A DNA stretch of 64,000 bases from Streptomyces sp. NBC_01335 (lineage in GTDB: Bacteria; Actinomycetota; Actinomycetes; Streptomycetales; Streptomycetaceae), in contig NZ_CP108370.1 of NCBI RefSeq assembly GCF_035953295.1, positions 6,123,001 through 6,187,000 of the forward strand. Direction: 5' to 3'. Numbering within the stretch: position 1 is the first letter of the stretch; every line of letters starts with the position of its first letter. Positions 35,655 to 43,567 of the stretch are shown here, piece by piece. The translations under genes were made by a program, and so were the position numbers. A model generated the notes under the pieces. That model was not told the origin of the DNA. It was given only the letters and a program-made list of their open reading frames with translations, and made no database searches.

Positions 35655-36125
35655 ATGCCCGCCGTTTCCGAATCCGTGACGACCACCGACCCCGGCACGA
35701 CACCGGACACCGCGCCGGACACCGCGGCCGCCCCCGCGCCGGACACCCCGTCGGACGCCCCCCTCGCCCAGCTGCCCGGCACCCCTTCCCTGGAGGGCTG
35801 GTCCATCGTCCACGTCGACGACTCGGTGCCGTGGGTCCCCTGGGGTTCCGACGGCAAGGCCCGTGCCCGCCTCACCGCCCGGGCCGACGGCTACCTCATG
35901 GCCCTGGTCGAGGCGGAGCCCGGGTACGTCACCGACCCGCACGTCCACGCCCACACCGAGTTCCTCTACGTCATCGAGGGCACCTGCGTGAACCAGGGCG
36001 TGACGATGACCACCGGGGACGTGTTCGCCGCCGCCGTCGGATCGCACCACAGCCATTTCCAGGCCCGCACGCCGCTGCGTTACCTCTCCGTCTTCAAGAT
36101 GCCGCAGGACGGCGAGGACGACTGA
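35655..36125 (+). CDS. Cupin-domain protein
   Basis: The 156-residue protein has a disordered Thr/Pro/Asp-rich N-terminus (about 1-45) and one cupin barrel (about 55-150) with the metal-site strand DPHVHAHTEFLYVIEG (three His plus Glu) and a second-motif region GDVFAAAVGSHHSHF. Single-domain cupins act as dioxygenases, isomerases or binding proteins; no reaction can be assigned. ATG 35655 follows CAGGAG. It lies 114 nt after the exporter gene on the same strand. The stop codon falls inside the first unit of a 16-bp tandem repeat. Confidence 0.82.
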   Translation: MPAVSESVTTTDPGTTPDTAPDTAAAPAPDTPSDAPLAQLPGTPSLEGWSIVHVDDSVPWVPWGSDGKARARLTARADGYLMALVEAEPGYVTDPHVHAHTEFLYVIEGTCVNQGVTMTTGDVFAAAVGSHHSHFQARTPLRYLSVFKMPQDGEDD

Positions 36126-36174
36126 CGGCGAGGACGACCGACGGCGAGGACGACCGACCGCGAGGACGACCGAC
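36111..36174 (+). repeat. Four tandem 16-bp repeats over the cupin gene 3' end
   Basis: The unit GGCGAGGACGACCGAC occurs four times head to tail (36111, 36127, 36143, 36159) with one change each in the first and last copies. The cupin stop codon lies in unit one, so most of the array is untranslated. Expansion of the array would not alter the protein. Confidence 0.9.
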
Positions 36175-36372
36175 CTCCCCCGCGACGTCGCCCCCGCCCG
36201 GTCCCACCGCCACGGGGCCGCACCCCGTGGCGGTCCCACCGGACGGGGTCTCCGCCGCCCGTCCCGCCCAGGGCCGCACCGCCTCCGCATCCGCCGCTTC
36301 CCGCTCTGTCGCGCCAACCCACGCCGGACGGACCCGCCGTGGGCCCGACCCTCTGCAGAACCGGAGAATCCC

Positions 36373-37254
36373 ATGCGTCTGGCACCTTCCTCCGGCACCA
36401 CCCCCCGCACCTCCCGCAACCAGTTCACCGCCACCGCCACCGCCACCGCCACCGCCACCGCCACCGCCACCGCACCCGTTCCCCGCCTGAGCGGGCGGCG
36501 CGTCCCCGAGGTGTCCTTCGCCCTCCTCGGGCCCCTGCGCGTGCGCGTCGACGGCCGTGACGTACACCTTCCCGAGAGCCGCCAGCTGACGGTTCTGGCC
36601 GTGCTGCTGACGGAGGCCGACCGGGTCGTCCCGGTCAGCCGGCTGGTGGACGCGGTATGGGGCGGCACACCGCCCGCAACCGCCGACAAGCAGATCCAGA
36701 CGTGTGTGTGGCGCCTGCGCAAGGCGTGGACGGAGGCCGGCGGTCCCCCCGACCTCATAGAGACCGTCCGCGGGGGCTACCTGCTGCGGGTGTCCGACGA
36801 CGGCCTGGACACCCGCCAGTTCGAGAGACACCGAGAGCGGGGCCGGGCCGCCGGTGACCTGGAGGGCGCCGTCGAGCACTACCGCGCCGCCCTGGCCCTC
36901 TTCCGCGGCGAACCTCTCGCCGGCCTCACCAGCCGGGGCCTGGCACCCGTCGCCGCGTACTGGGCGGAGCGCCGCCTGACGCTGCTGGAGGAGTGCTTCG
37001 ACGCCGAACTCGGCCTGGGACGCCACCGGGAGCTCGTCGGTGAGCTCAGCCTCCTGGTCGACGAACACCCCCTGCGGGAACAGCTGCGGGGCCGCCTGAT
37101 GACGGCGCTGTACCTCTCCGACCGGCGTGCCGACGCCCTCGCCACCTACCGTGCCGGGCGCGCCGCCCTCGTCAGCCACGTCGGCCTCGACCCGTGCGCC
37201 CGTCTCCAGGACCTGCACCAGCGGATCATCGACGGGCACCCGGTGAACGTCTGA
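36373..37254 (+). CDS. SARP-family pathway activator
   Basis: The 293-residue protein has an OmpR-type winged helix (about 48-125; FALLGPLRVRVDGRDVHLPESRQLTVLAVLL, then LVDAVWGGTPPATADKQIQTCVWRLRK and VRGGYLLRV) followed by a bacterial transcriptional activator domain (about 132-285; AALALFRGEPLAGL, LVDEHPLREQLRGRLMTALYLSDRRADAL). This is the small-SARP layout of ActII-ORF4 and DnrI, which switch on antibiotic clusters by binding direct heptamer repeats near -35. The repeat array at 45077-45220 is a likely target. The N-terminus carries a (Thr-Ala)8 run from a hexanucleotide repeat. ATG 36373 follows GGAG; a later GTG at 36511 is possible. Confidence 0.93.
   Translation: MRLAPSSGTTPRTSRNQFTATATATATATATATAPVPRLSGRRVPEVSFALLGPLRVRVDGRDVHLPESRQLTVLAVLLTEADRVVPVSRLVDAVWGGTPPATADKQIQTCVWRLRKAWTEAGGPPDLIETVRGGYLLRVSDDGLDTRQFERHRERGRAAGDLEGAVEHYRAALALFRGEPLAGLTSRGLAPVAAYWAERRLTLLEECFDAELGLGRHRELVGELSLLVDEHPLREQLRGRLMTALYLSDRRADALATYRAGRAALVSHVGLDPCARLQDLHQRIIDGHPVNV
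36427..36474 (+). repeat. ACCGCC hexanucleotide repeat inside the SARP gene
   Basis: Seven perfect ACCGCC units (36427-36468) plus a near-copy encode alternating Thr-Ala before the DNA-binding domain. The unit length is a multiple of three, so slippage would change the linker by two residues without a frameshift. Confidence 0.95.
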
Positions 37255-37315
37255 CCACGCGTGTCGGGCGCCGCACACCCGACGGGACCGGCCGGACAGG
37301 GCCTGCGGCGGCACG

Positions 37316-37357
37316 GGCCGTACGGGGCACCCCGCGCGCGAGGTGCCCCGTACGGCC
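37316..37357. terminator. Bidirectional terminator between SARP and LysK-like genes
   Basis: GGCCGTACGGGGCACC and its perfect complement (16 bp) flank a ten-base loop. The hairpin lies between the convergent 3' ends of the SARP gene (37254) and the AmCP operon (37425), so it can stop transcription from both sides. Confidence 0.88.
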
Positions 37358-37424
37358 ACTGACCCCGACCGCCGCCCCCGCCGCCCGGAGTGTCCGGACG
37401 GCGGGGGCGCCGGTCGGTCCCGGT

Positions 37425-38516
37425 TCACCGGCCCGCCACCACCGCCTCCGCCTCCGGTGCGGCACTGGCGGCGAGCTCCGCCGCCAGTGCCTCCAGGCCG
37501 TGCCGGAGTACCTCGATCGCGGTGGCGTACTCGCGCAGGTCGATGTGCTCGTGGTCGGTGTGGTCCAGCGCGGAGTCCCCGGGCCCGTACACCGCCGCCG
37601 GACAACCCCAGGCGGGCTCCAGGATGTTCAGGTCCGCCGTCCCCGTCTTCAGCTTCAACGTGGGGCGACCCCCCTGGGCGCGGATGCCGGCGCACAGCGC
37701 CCGCACGGCCGCACCCCGGTGGTCCACGCGCACCGCCGGGGTGCGGTCGTCGATCCACAGCCGCGCGTCCCGGGCCGCCTCGGTGAGGAACGCCTCGAAG
37801 CGCGGCAGGTCGAAGCCGGGCGGGGTGCGTACGGCCAGCGTCAGCCGGGCGTGCTCGATGGTGCCTTCCACGTGCAGCAGCGTCGTCAGCGGCTGGTCGA
37901 AGGCGCGCGGCCCGGTGACGTGCTCCTCGCAGTAGCCGACCACCGCCCGGTGGAACGCGACCGCCGCCTCCGACGCCTTCTCCTCCGGTGACGCGGTGTG
38001 CACCGCGGGGCGCCGTACCTCGTAGCGCACCACCACCCGGCCCTTGTAGCCGATGCCCACACCGGCCCACCCGTTGGGCTCACCGACGATCAACGCGTCC
38101 GGCCGGGGCCCGAGCGCGAGGTGGGTGGCACCACGGCCGAACGTCTCCTCCTCCACGACCCCGGCGACCACGATCCGCACCGGTCCCGTCCGCGCGCTCG
38201 CGGCGGCGCACACCATCGTCGCCAGCGGCCCCTTGGCGTCGACGGTGCCCCGCCCGTAGAGCAGGTCCCCCTCCCGCCGTACCGGCACCGGGTCGGGGAC
38301 GGTGTCCATGTGGCCGACCAGCATGATGACGGGCCCGTCGGCGGGTCCTCTCTCCGCCAGGACGTTCCCCACGCCGTCCCGCCGGGTGCGAAACCCCCAC
38401 TCCGTCAACTCCCGCTCCAGGTAAGCGGAAAGGTCCTGTTCGGAGCCGGAGGGGGAGGGGATCTCCACCATGCGCCGCAGCAGCGTCTCGGCACGCTCGG
38501 CCGGAGCGGCGCTCAT
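37425..38516 (-). CDS. lysK-like: LysK-like M20 peptidase releasing product from the LysW-type carrier
   Basis: The 363-residue protein is an M20 metallopeptidase of the ArgE/LysK/DapE kind. Metal and catalytic residues are recognisable: GHMDTVP (H69, D71), GTVDAKGP (D93), VEEETFG (E122-E124) and GEPN (E146); the second half has the dimerisation insert and the closing DHTDHEHID segment. LysK cleaves the isopeptide bond between the LysW C-terminal Glu and the alpha-amino group of the finished amino acid. It is the last gene of the eight-gene operon and overlaps the kinase gene by ATGA. General arginine deacetylation is less likely in this context. Confidence 0.9.
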   Translation of the reverse strand: MSAAPAERAETLLRRMVEIPSPSGSEQDLSAYLERELTEWGFRTRRDGVGNVLAERGPADGPVIMLVGHMDTVPDPVPVRREGDLLYGRGTVDAKGPLATMVCAAASARTGPVRIVVAGVVEEETFGRGATHLALGPRPDALIVGEPNGWAGVGIGYKGRVVVRYEVRRPAVHTASPEEKASEAAVAFHRAVVGYCEEHVTGPRAFDQPLTTLLHVEGTIEHARLTLAVRTPPGFDLPRFEAFLTEAARDARLWIDDRTPAVRVDHRGAAVRALCAGIRAQGGRPTLKLKTGTADLNILEPAWGCPAAVYGPGDSALDHTDHEHIDLREYATAIEVLRHGLEALAAELAASAAPEAEAVVAGR

Positions 38517-39538
38517 CGGGCCGACCCCGGGACGGCGGCCGCGGCCCCGCCCCGTGCGGAGGTCCGCGCGGACGATCGCGCGGACCCGGTGGACGACGAG
38601 GGGGCCGTGGCCCTCCCGCGCGTCTTCCGCCCGGCCGGCGCGGGGCGCGCACCGGCGACGAACGTCGTGCCCGCGCCCGCGCGTGCCGCGGTCACGGGCG
38701 ACTCCAGCCGCCCGTCACCGATCACCACGTGCGGCACCCCGCCGGCGAACGCCTCGGCGGCGCTGCGGACCTTCACCCGCATCCGCCCCGACGCCATCGG
38801 CAGGTGGGCGTCCAACTCGTCGTGCGGCAGCCGCTCCACGACACTGGTCGCGTCCGTGCCGTCGCGCAGCAGTCCGGGGACGTCCGACAGCAGGATGAGC
38901 CAGTCGGCCCCCACCGCGACGGCCAGGCGGGCGGCGAGCCGGTCGGCGTCGACGTTGACCATGCCCTCCGCCGCGTCCAGCGCCGGCGGGGAGACGACCG
39001 GGGTGAACCCGCCGCCGAGCAGCGTCAGCAGCAGCGCCGGGTCGACCTCGCCGATGCGGCCGGAGTGGTCGTCGCGCACCACGCATTCCACCCCGTCCAC
39101 CACCGCCCGCGCCGGCGGGTTGCGTTGCGCGGTGACGAGCGTCCCGTCCAGTCCCGAGAGCCCCACCGGCCACAGCCCCGAGCCGCTGAGCGCCGCCAGC
39201 AGCGTCGGCTTGACGCGGCCCAGCATCGCCATGGCGAGCACGTCGAGGGCGGGGCCGTCGGTGTAGCGGCTCTGCCGGCCGCCGGGGGCGGTCATCCGCC
39301 GTGTGGGCCGCCCGAGTTCGGCGGCGAGCCGGTCCGCCTCGGCGCCCCCGCCGTGCACCACGACCACGTGGTGCCCGGCGGCGCTCAGGCGGGCGATGTC
39401 GGCGCCGGCGTCGCCGATCCGCTCCTGCAGGGAACCTCCGAGCTTGACGACGATCCGCTCAGGCCGGGTGGAGCCCGGCGAAGGAAAGTCCCGCCGACTC
39501 CTCGAGTCCGGCGGCGATGTTGACGCACTGGACGGCAT
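38513..39538 (-). CDS. lysZ-like: LysZ-like [LysW]-aminoadipate/glutamate kinase
   Basis: The protein belongs to the amino-acid kinase family (acetylglutamate kinase/LysZ): RIVVKLGGSLQ binds ATP phosphates, VVVVHGGGAEAD binds substrate, and GLSGLDGTLVTA, NVDADRLAARLAVAVGADWLILLSDVPGLL complete the fold. It would phosphorylate the side-chain carboxylate of carrier-bound glutamate. The start is uncertain: homology begins about 30 codons inside; ATG 39538 has GAAAGGTGG eight nt upstream and overlaps the LysY-like gene by 80 nt, while no start codon exists nearer the domain. The C-terminal 50 residues are Ala/Arg/Ser-rich and atypical. Confidence 0.85.
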   Translation of the reverse strand: MPSSASTSPPDSRSRRDFPSPGSTRPERIVVKLGGSLQERIGDAGADIARLSAAGHHVVVVHGGGAEADRLAAELGRPTRRMTAPGGRQSRYTDGPALDVLAMAMLGRVKPTLLAALSGSGLWPVGLSGLDGTLVTAQRNPPARAVVDGVECVVRDDHSGRIGEVDPALLLTLLGGGFTPVVSPPALDAAEGMVNVDADRLAARLAVAVGADWLILLSDVPGLLRDGTDATSVVERLPHDELDAHLPMASGRMRVKVRSAAEAFAGGVPHVVIGDGRLESPVTAARAGAGTTFVAGARPAPAGRKTRGRATAPSSSTGSARSSARTSARGGAAAAVPGSAR

Positions 39539-40481
39539 TGCCGGCACCACCTTTCACCAGGTTGTCCATGGCCGCCACCACGATCAGGTGGTCCCCCTCG
39601 GAGTTGAGGGAGAGGCCGATGTCGCAGAAGTTCGTCCCGCTGAGGATCTTCGGGTCGGGCATGCGGCGCAGCGCGGACCGCTCCCGCACCAGTCGTACGA
39701 AAGGCTCGCCACCGTAGGCGTCGCGGTACAGCGCCCACACCTCCCGCTCGGTGACGGGCCGGGACGGGGTGATGTGCACCGCCACCTGGATGCCCCGGAC
39801 GGCGTCGACGGCGGTGACCGTCATCCGTACCGGCACCCCGCAGGCCTGCTCGATCTCCGCGGTGTGCCGGTGCCCGTGCGGTTTCGCCATGCGCAGCGCG
39901 CCCGCCCGCTCCGGATGGTGGCTGCCCTCGTCGGGCACCCGGCCGCCGCCGCTGGAGCCGGTACGGGCGTCCACCAGTGCCGGCCCCGCCACCAGACCGG
40001 CGGCGGCCAGCGGGTGCAGGGCCAGGATGCCCGCCCCGGCCATGCACCCGGCCACCGCGATGTGCGAGGCGCCGCGCAGCCGTTCCCGGTACAACTCCGG
40101 TACGCCCGGCTGGAAGCGGTCCAGCCACTCCCGGGTGGCGGTGGATTTCGGGTAGTGGCGTGCGCGGAGGGCGTCGTCGTGGACGCGGTGGTCGGCGCTG
40201 AGGTCGATGACGGTGGGCGCCAGTGCCGACCAGCGCTCCACCGCCTCCGCCGACGCGCCGTGGGGCACGGCGAGGAACACCACGTCGGACTCGGTGGCGT
40301 CCTCCGAGGCGATGAACGCCGGTGCGCTGGCCCCGCGCAGGTTGGGGTGCGCGGCGTGGAGGGGGCGGCCGCGCAGCCGGGTGGAGGTGGCCTGCGCCAG
40401 CTCCAGGTGGGGGTGTCCCAGCAGCAGTCGGAGCAGTTCGCCGCCGATGTAGCCGCCGGCGCCGACCACGGTGGCTTTCAC
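39459..40481 (-). CDS. lysY-like: LysY/ArgC-like [LysW]-acyl-phosphate reductase
   Basis: The 340-residue protein is a semialdehyde dehydrogenase of the ArgC/LysY type. The N-terminus has the NADP-binding VVGAGGYIGGELLRLLLGHP, the catalytic Cys is C146 in AVAGCMAGAG (normally NPGC), and the later segment KPHGHRHTAEIEQ carries the His that completes the active site. It would reduce the carrier-bound glutamyl phosphate to the semialdehyde, the acceptor for the transketolase step. GTG 40481 overlaps the LysX-like stop (GTGA). The changed residues around C146 fit secondary-metabolic LysY branches but were not compared with any alignment. Confidence 0.9.
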   Translation of the reverse strand: MKATVVGAGGYIGGELLRLLLGHPHLELAQATSTRLRGRPLHAAHPNLRGASAPAFIASEDATESDVVFLAVPHGASAEAVERWSALAPTVIDLSADHRVHDDALRARHYPKSTATREWLDRFQPGVPELYRERLRGASHIAVAGCMAGAGILALHPLAAAGLVAGPALVDARTGSSGGGRVPDEGSHHPERAGALRMAKPHGHRHTAEIEQACGVPVRMTVTAVDAVRGIQVAVHITPSRPVTEREVWALYRDAYGGEPFVRLVRERSALRRMPDPKILSGTNFCDIGLSLNSEGDHLIVVAAMDNLVKGGAGNAVQCVNIAAGLEESAGLSFAGLHPA

Positions 40482-41371
40482 GCCGCCGTCACCTCCTCGT
40501 CGCGCAGGGCGTCCAGGACGTGGTCGACGACGAGGCCCGCGACGTCCAGACCGGTCGCGGCCATCAGGCCGTGGAACTCCATCGTGTGGTTGACCTCCGT
40601 CACCAGCACCTCGCCGTCGCGGCGTTCGATGAGGTCGACGGCGAGCATGCCGCCGCCGACCGCCTCCGCCGCAGCGAGGGCGAGCTTCGCCAGCTCCGGC
40701 GTCACCTCGCACACCTGGGTGGAGGCGCCCCGCGCGGTGTTGGTGATCCAGTGGTCGGAGGTGCGGTACACCGCCGCCACGACCCGGTCGCCCAGCACCA
40801 GCGCGCGGATGTCCCGGCCGGGCGCGTCGATGAACTCCTGGACGTAGAACACCGAGTGCTGGGGGGAGCGCAAGGACTGCCGGTGTTCGATGACGGTCTC
40901 GGCGGCGTCGCGGTCGTTGACCTTCGACAGCAGCCGCCCCCACGACCCGACGAGCGGTTTGAGCACTGCCGGGTACCCGATCTCCTCGACGGCGCGCAGG
41001 GCGGCGTCGGGGGTGAGGGCGACGACGGTACGAGGGGTGGGGACACCGGCGTCGACGAGGGCGAGGGAGGTACGGAGCTTGTCGCCGCACACGTCGATGA
41101 CGTCGGCGGTGTTGAACACCGTGTGCCCCGCCGACTCGTACAGGCGGGCGGCGTAGAGGCTGCGGGTGTGGGACATGATCCGGTTCAGCACGCCGCGGTG
41201 GCGCACCCCGGTCCGCGACGCGAGGTCGCGGACCAGGGTGCGGTCATCCACGGACTCGTGCGGCACGCCCCGGTGTTCCAGGGCCTCCAGGATCAGCCGT
41301 TCCTCCAGCCGGATCCGCGTGGTGAGGACGGCGAGGGTGCCGTCCGGTGACGCACTCGTCTGCACGGTCAC
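40478..41371 (-). CDS. lysX-like: LysX-like ATP-grasp ligase charging the LysW-type carrier
   Basis: The 297-residue protein is a RimK/LysX ATP-grasp ligase. Visible parts are the N-terminal domain (TTRIRLEERLILEALEHRG), CGDKLRTSLALVDAGVPTP, the ATP-binding YPAVLKPLVGSWGRLLSKV, the FYVQEFIDAPGRDIRALVLG strand and the metal site AVDLIE...VTEVNHTMEFHG. LysX joins the alpha-amino group of an amino acid to the C-terminal Glu of LysW. Glutamate is the expected substrate by analogy with vazabitide-type pathways; the sequence alone does not separate glutamate from aminoadipate. GTG 41371 overlaps the carrier gene stop (GTGA); the long upstream frame is a shadow. Confidence 0.92.
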   Translation of the reverse strand: MTVQTSASPDGTLAVLTTRIRLEERLILEALEHRGVPHESVDDRTLVRDLASRTGVRHRGVLNRIMSHTRSLYAARLYESAGHTVFNTADVIDVCGDKLRTSLALVDAGVPTPRTVVALTPDAALRAVEEIGYPAVLKPLVGSWGRLLSKVNDRDAAETVIEHRQSLRSPQHSVFYVQEFIDAPGRDIRALVLGDRVVAAVYRTSDHWITNTARGASTQVCEVTPELAKLALAAAEAVGGGMLAVDLIERRDGEVLVTEVNHTMEFHGLMAATGLDVAGLVVDHVLDALRDEEVTAA

Positions 41372-41547
41372 TCCCCGAAGTCTTCTTCGATCTCCGGCGC
41401 GAGCGCGTACTCGACCGGGCTCGCGATGATGACTTCCAGCTCCACGGAGCAGGACGGGCAGACGACGATGGACGCGACGCGGACGTCGGCGGGCGCGGGG
41501 ACGCTCTGCGCGCACTCGGGGCAGGCGCTGGTGACGGCGGTGGTCAT
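41368..41547 (-). CDS. lysW-like: LysW-like amino-group carrier protein (AmCP)
   Basis: This 59-residue acidic protein has the LysW pattern: a zinc ribbon with CPEC near the N-terminus and CPSC in the middle, a strand of ELEVIIASP type, and the C-terminal signature EEDFGE (canonical EDWGE). The last Glu is the attachment site to which LysX links the substrate amino group, so intermediates ride on this protein while the side chain is modified. ATG 41547 follows GAGGAG and overlaps the transketolase stop (ATGA). The Trp-to-Phe change in the tail is seen by eye only. It was too short to be found easily by gene callers. Confidence 0.93.
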   Translation of the reverse strand: MTTAVTSACPECAQSVPAPADVRVASIVVCPSCSVELEVIIASPVEYALAPEIEEDFGE

Positions 41548-42638
41548 GACACGTTCTCCTCTTCGGTCGGGTGGTGCGGGGCATGGTGCGGGTCGTGCTG
41601 GTGATGGTGCGGGTGGTGCGGATGGCGGTCGTAGGGGCGGCCGTCGACGACGGCCCGCGCTGCGCGGTGCACGGCCTCGGCGGTGACGCCGGCGCCGGCC
41701 AGCTGCTCCCGGTGCCCGCCCGGCCGGGTGGCGAACACGTCGGGGACCCCCAACGCCACCACCCGCGCCGGAGCGTGCGCGGAGAGCGTCTCGGCGACGG
41801 CGCCGCCGAGTCCGCCGAGCACCGAGTGGTCCTCGACCGTGACGAGGCCGGCGCCGGCGCGGGCCGCCTCCACCAGCGCCGCCACGTCCAACGGCTTGAT
41901 CGTGTGCATGTCCAGGACGGCGGCCCGGACGCCCTCGGCGGCCAGCGACCGGGCGGCTTGCAGCGCGAAGAGCACCGGGAGGGAGCCGGCCGCGACGATC
42001 GTCACGTCCCCGCCCTCCCGCAGCCGCCGCGCCCGCCCGACGGTGAACTCCGCCGGACCGCCCACCGACTCCGTCGCCGCCCGGCCCAGCCGGATGTACA
42101 CCGGTCCCGGCAGGTCGGCCGCCGCCCGCACCATCCGTACCGTCTCGTCGGCGTCGGCGGGCGTCATCACCGTCATCCCGGGCAGCGTCCGCAGCGCCGC
42201 GAAGTCCTGCGTGGCGTGGTGGGTCGGCCCCAGGTGCCCGGCGGACAACCCGGAGTGGGTGGCGACGATCCGTACCGGCAGACCGGGATAGGCGATGTCC
42301 GTCTTCACCTGCTCCAGGGCCCGCGCGGAGGCGAACGCGGCCATGGTGTTGACGAACGGCCGTACGCCGGTCGCCGCCAGGCCCGCCGCGACCGACACCA
42401 TGTTCGCCTCGGCTATGCCCAGGTCCACGTACCGGTCGGGCAGCGCCGCCTGGAACGACTTCTCCAGGCCGCCCATGTCGGAGTCCAGGCACCAGATCCG
42501 CCCGTCGGACAGGGCGAGTTCCAGCAGCGTGATCCGGTAGGCGGTACGGTCCGAGCCGTCCCACGACGGCGCGTGGGCGGCCACGGCGTCCTGCGCGGAG
42601 GCGGGGGCGGGGGTGGCCGGTACCGGCACGCCGCTCAC
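41544..42638 (-). CDS. Transketolase, C-terminal (pyrimidine/transferase) subunit
   Basis: The 364-residue protein has the pyrimidine-binding and C-terminal domains of a split transketolase: DLGIAEANMVSVAAGLAATG, THSGLSAGHLGPTHHATQDFAALR, and DMHTIKPLDVAALVEAARAG. Together with the N-terminal subunit it binds thiamine diphosphate and moves a two-carbon ketol unit. In vazabitide biosynthesis such a pair extends carrier-bound glutamate semialdehyde; the same job is inferred here. The last 30 residues are striking: eleven His in a His/Pro tail before TEEENVS, which may bind metal or contact the zinc carrier. GTG 42638 overlaps the preceding stop (GTGA). Confidence 0.92.
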   Translation of the reverse strand: MSGVPVPATPAPASAQDAVAAHAPSWDGSDRTAYRITLLELALSDGRIWCLDSDMGGLEKSFQAALPDRYVDLGIAEANMVSVAAGLAATGVRPFVNTMAAFASARALEQVKTDIAYPGLPVRIVATHSGLSAGHLGPTHHATQDFAALRTLPGMTVMTPADADETVRMVRAAADLPGPVYIRLGRAATESVGGPAEFTVGRARRLREGGDVTIVAAGSLPVLFALQAARSLAAEGVRAAVLDMHTIKPLDVAALVEAARAGAGLVTVEDHSVLGGLGGAVAETLSAHAPARVVALGVPDVFATRPGGHREQLAGAGVTAEAVHRAARAVVDGRPYDRHPHHPHHHQHDPHHAPHHPTEEENVS

Positions 42639-43567
42639 CGCCCGGCCCGCAGCGCGGCCAGCGCCCTGTCGTACGCGGACGCCGACAGCTTCGCGAAGTG
42701 CCCCTGCTTACGGTGCTCCAGGTGTCGCACCCCCCGGCCCTTGACGGTGTCGGCGATGACCACCGACGGGCGGCCCGGTACCGGGGGCCGCTCCAGCGCC
42801 GGCACCAGCCGCGTGAAGTCGTGCCCGTCGGTCTCCGTCACCCGCCACCCGAAGGCGCGCCACTTGTCGGCCAGCGGCTCCAGCCCCATGCGTTCCTCCG
42901 TGCCGCCGCTGATCTGCAGCCGGTTCCGGTCGACGACGGCGGTGAGGTTGTCCAGCCCCAGGTGCGCGGCGGACATCGCCGCCTCCCAGTTGGACCCCTC
43001 CTGCAACTCCCCGTCGCCCAGCAGGGTGTAGACGCGGGTGTCCGCCCCCGCCCGGTGCGCGGCCAGCGCCAGCCCGGTGGCCAGCGACAGGCCGTGACCG
43101 AGGGACCCGGTGGCGAACTCCACCCCCGGCACCGCCGGAGTCGGGTGCGCCCCCAGATGCCCGGCGGGCGTGCCGTAGGTGTCGAGGTCCGCCGTCGGGA
43201 AGAAGCCCCGTTCGGCGAGGGTGGCGTACAGTGCCGCCCCCGCGTGGCCCTTGCTCAGCACGAAGCGGTCGCGCCCCTCCCACCGGGGCTCCTCGGGCCT
43301 GATCCGCAGCACCCGGAAGTGCAGCGCCACCAGCAGGTCGGTCGCCGACAGACAGCCGCCTATGTGCGCGCCGACCGTGCCGGCCGCCATCCGCAGCACG
43401 TGCTCCCGCACCGCCAGCGCCTTCTCCCGGAGGTCGTCGTGGGGGTCGGTGGGCAACCCCTCGACCAGCTCCGGGGCCGGGCCGGGGACCAGCCCCGGCG
43501 CGGACGGTACGGACGGGTGATCGGTCGCCGCCTGCGCGGACACCGGGCGCGCCAGCGGCACGCTCAC
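42635..43567 (-). CDS. Transketolase, N-terminal (thiamine diphosphate-binding) subunit
   Basis: The 310-residue protein has the diphosphate-binding domain of split transketolases: GTVGAHIGGCLSATDLLVALHF, the RFVLSKGHAGAALYATLAERG segment, GSLGHGLSLATGLALA, and the Mg/thiamine motif GDGELQEGSNWEA followed by VVDRNRLQISG. It pairs with the downstream subunit. Transketolase genes of this size inside a LysW operon are the mark of AmCP-dependent specialised metabolism rather than lysine or arginine synthesis. GTG 43567 overlaps the aminotransferase stop (GTGA). The first 40 residues are Pro/Ala-rich and probably disordered. Confidence 0.92.
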   Translation of the reverse strand: MSVPLARPVSAQAATDHPSVPSAPGLVPGPAPELVEGLPTDPHDDLREKALAVREHVLRMAAGTVGAHIGGCLSATDLLVALHFRVLRIRPEEPRWEGRDRFVLSKGHAGAALYATLAERGFFPTADLDTYGTPAGHLGAHPTPAVPGVEFATGSLGHGLSLATGLALAAHRAGADTRVYTLLGDGELQEGSNWEAAMSAAHLGLDNLTAVVDRNRLQISGGTEERMGLEPLADKWRAFGWRVTETDGHDFTRLVPALERPPVPGRPSVVIADTVKGRGVRHLEHRKQGHFAKLSASAYDRALAALRAGR

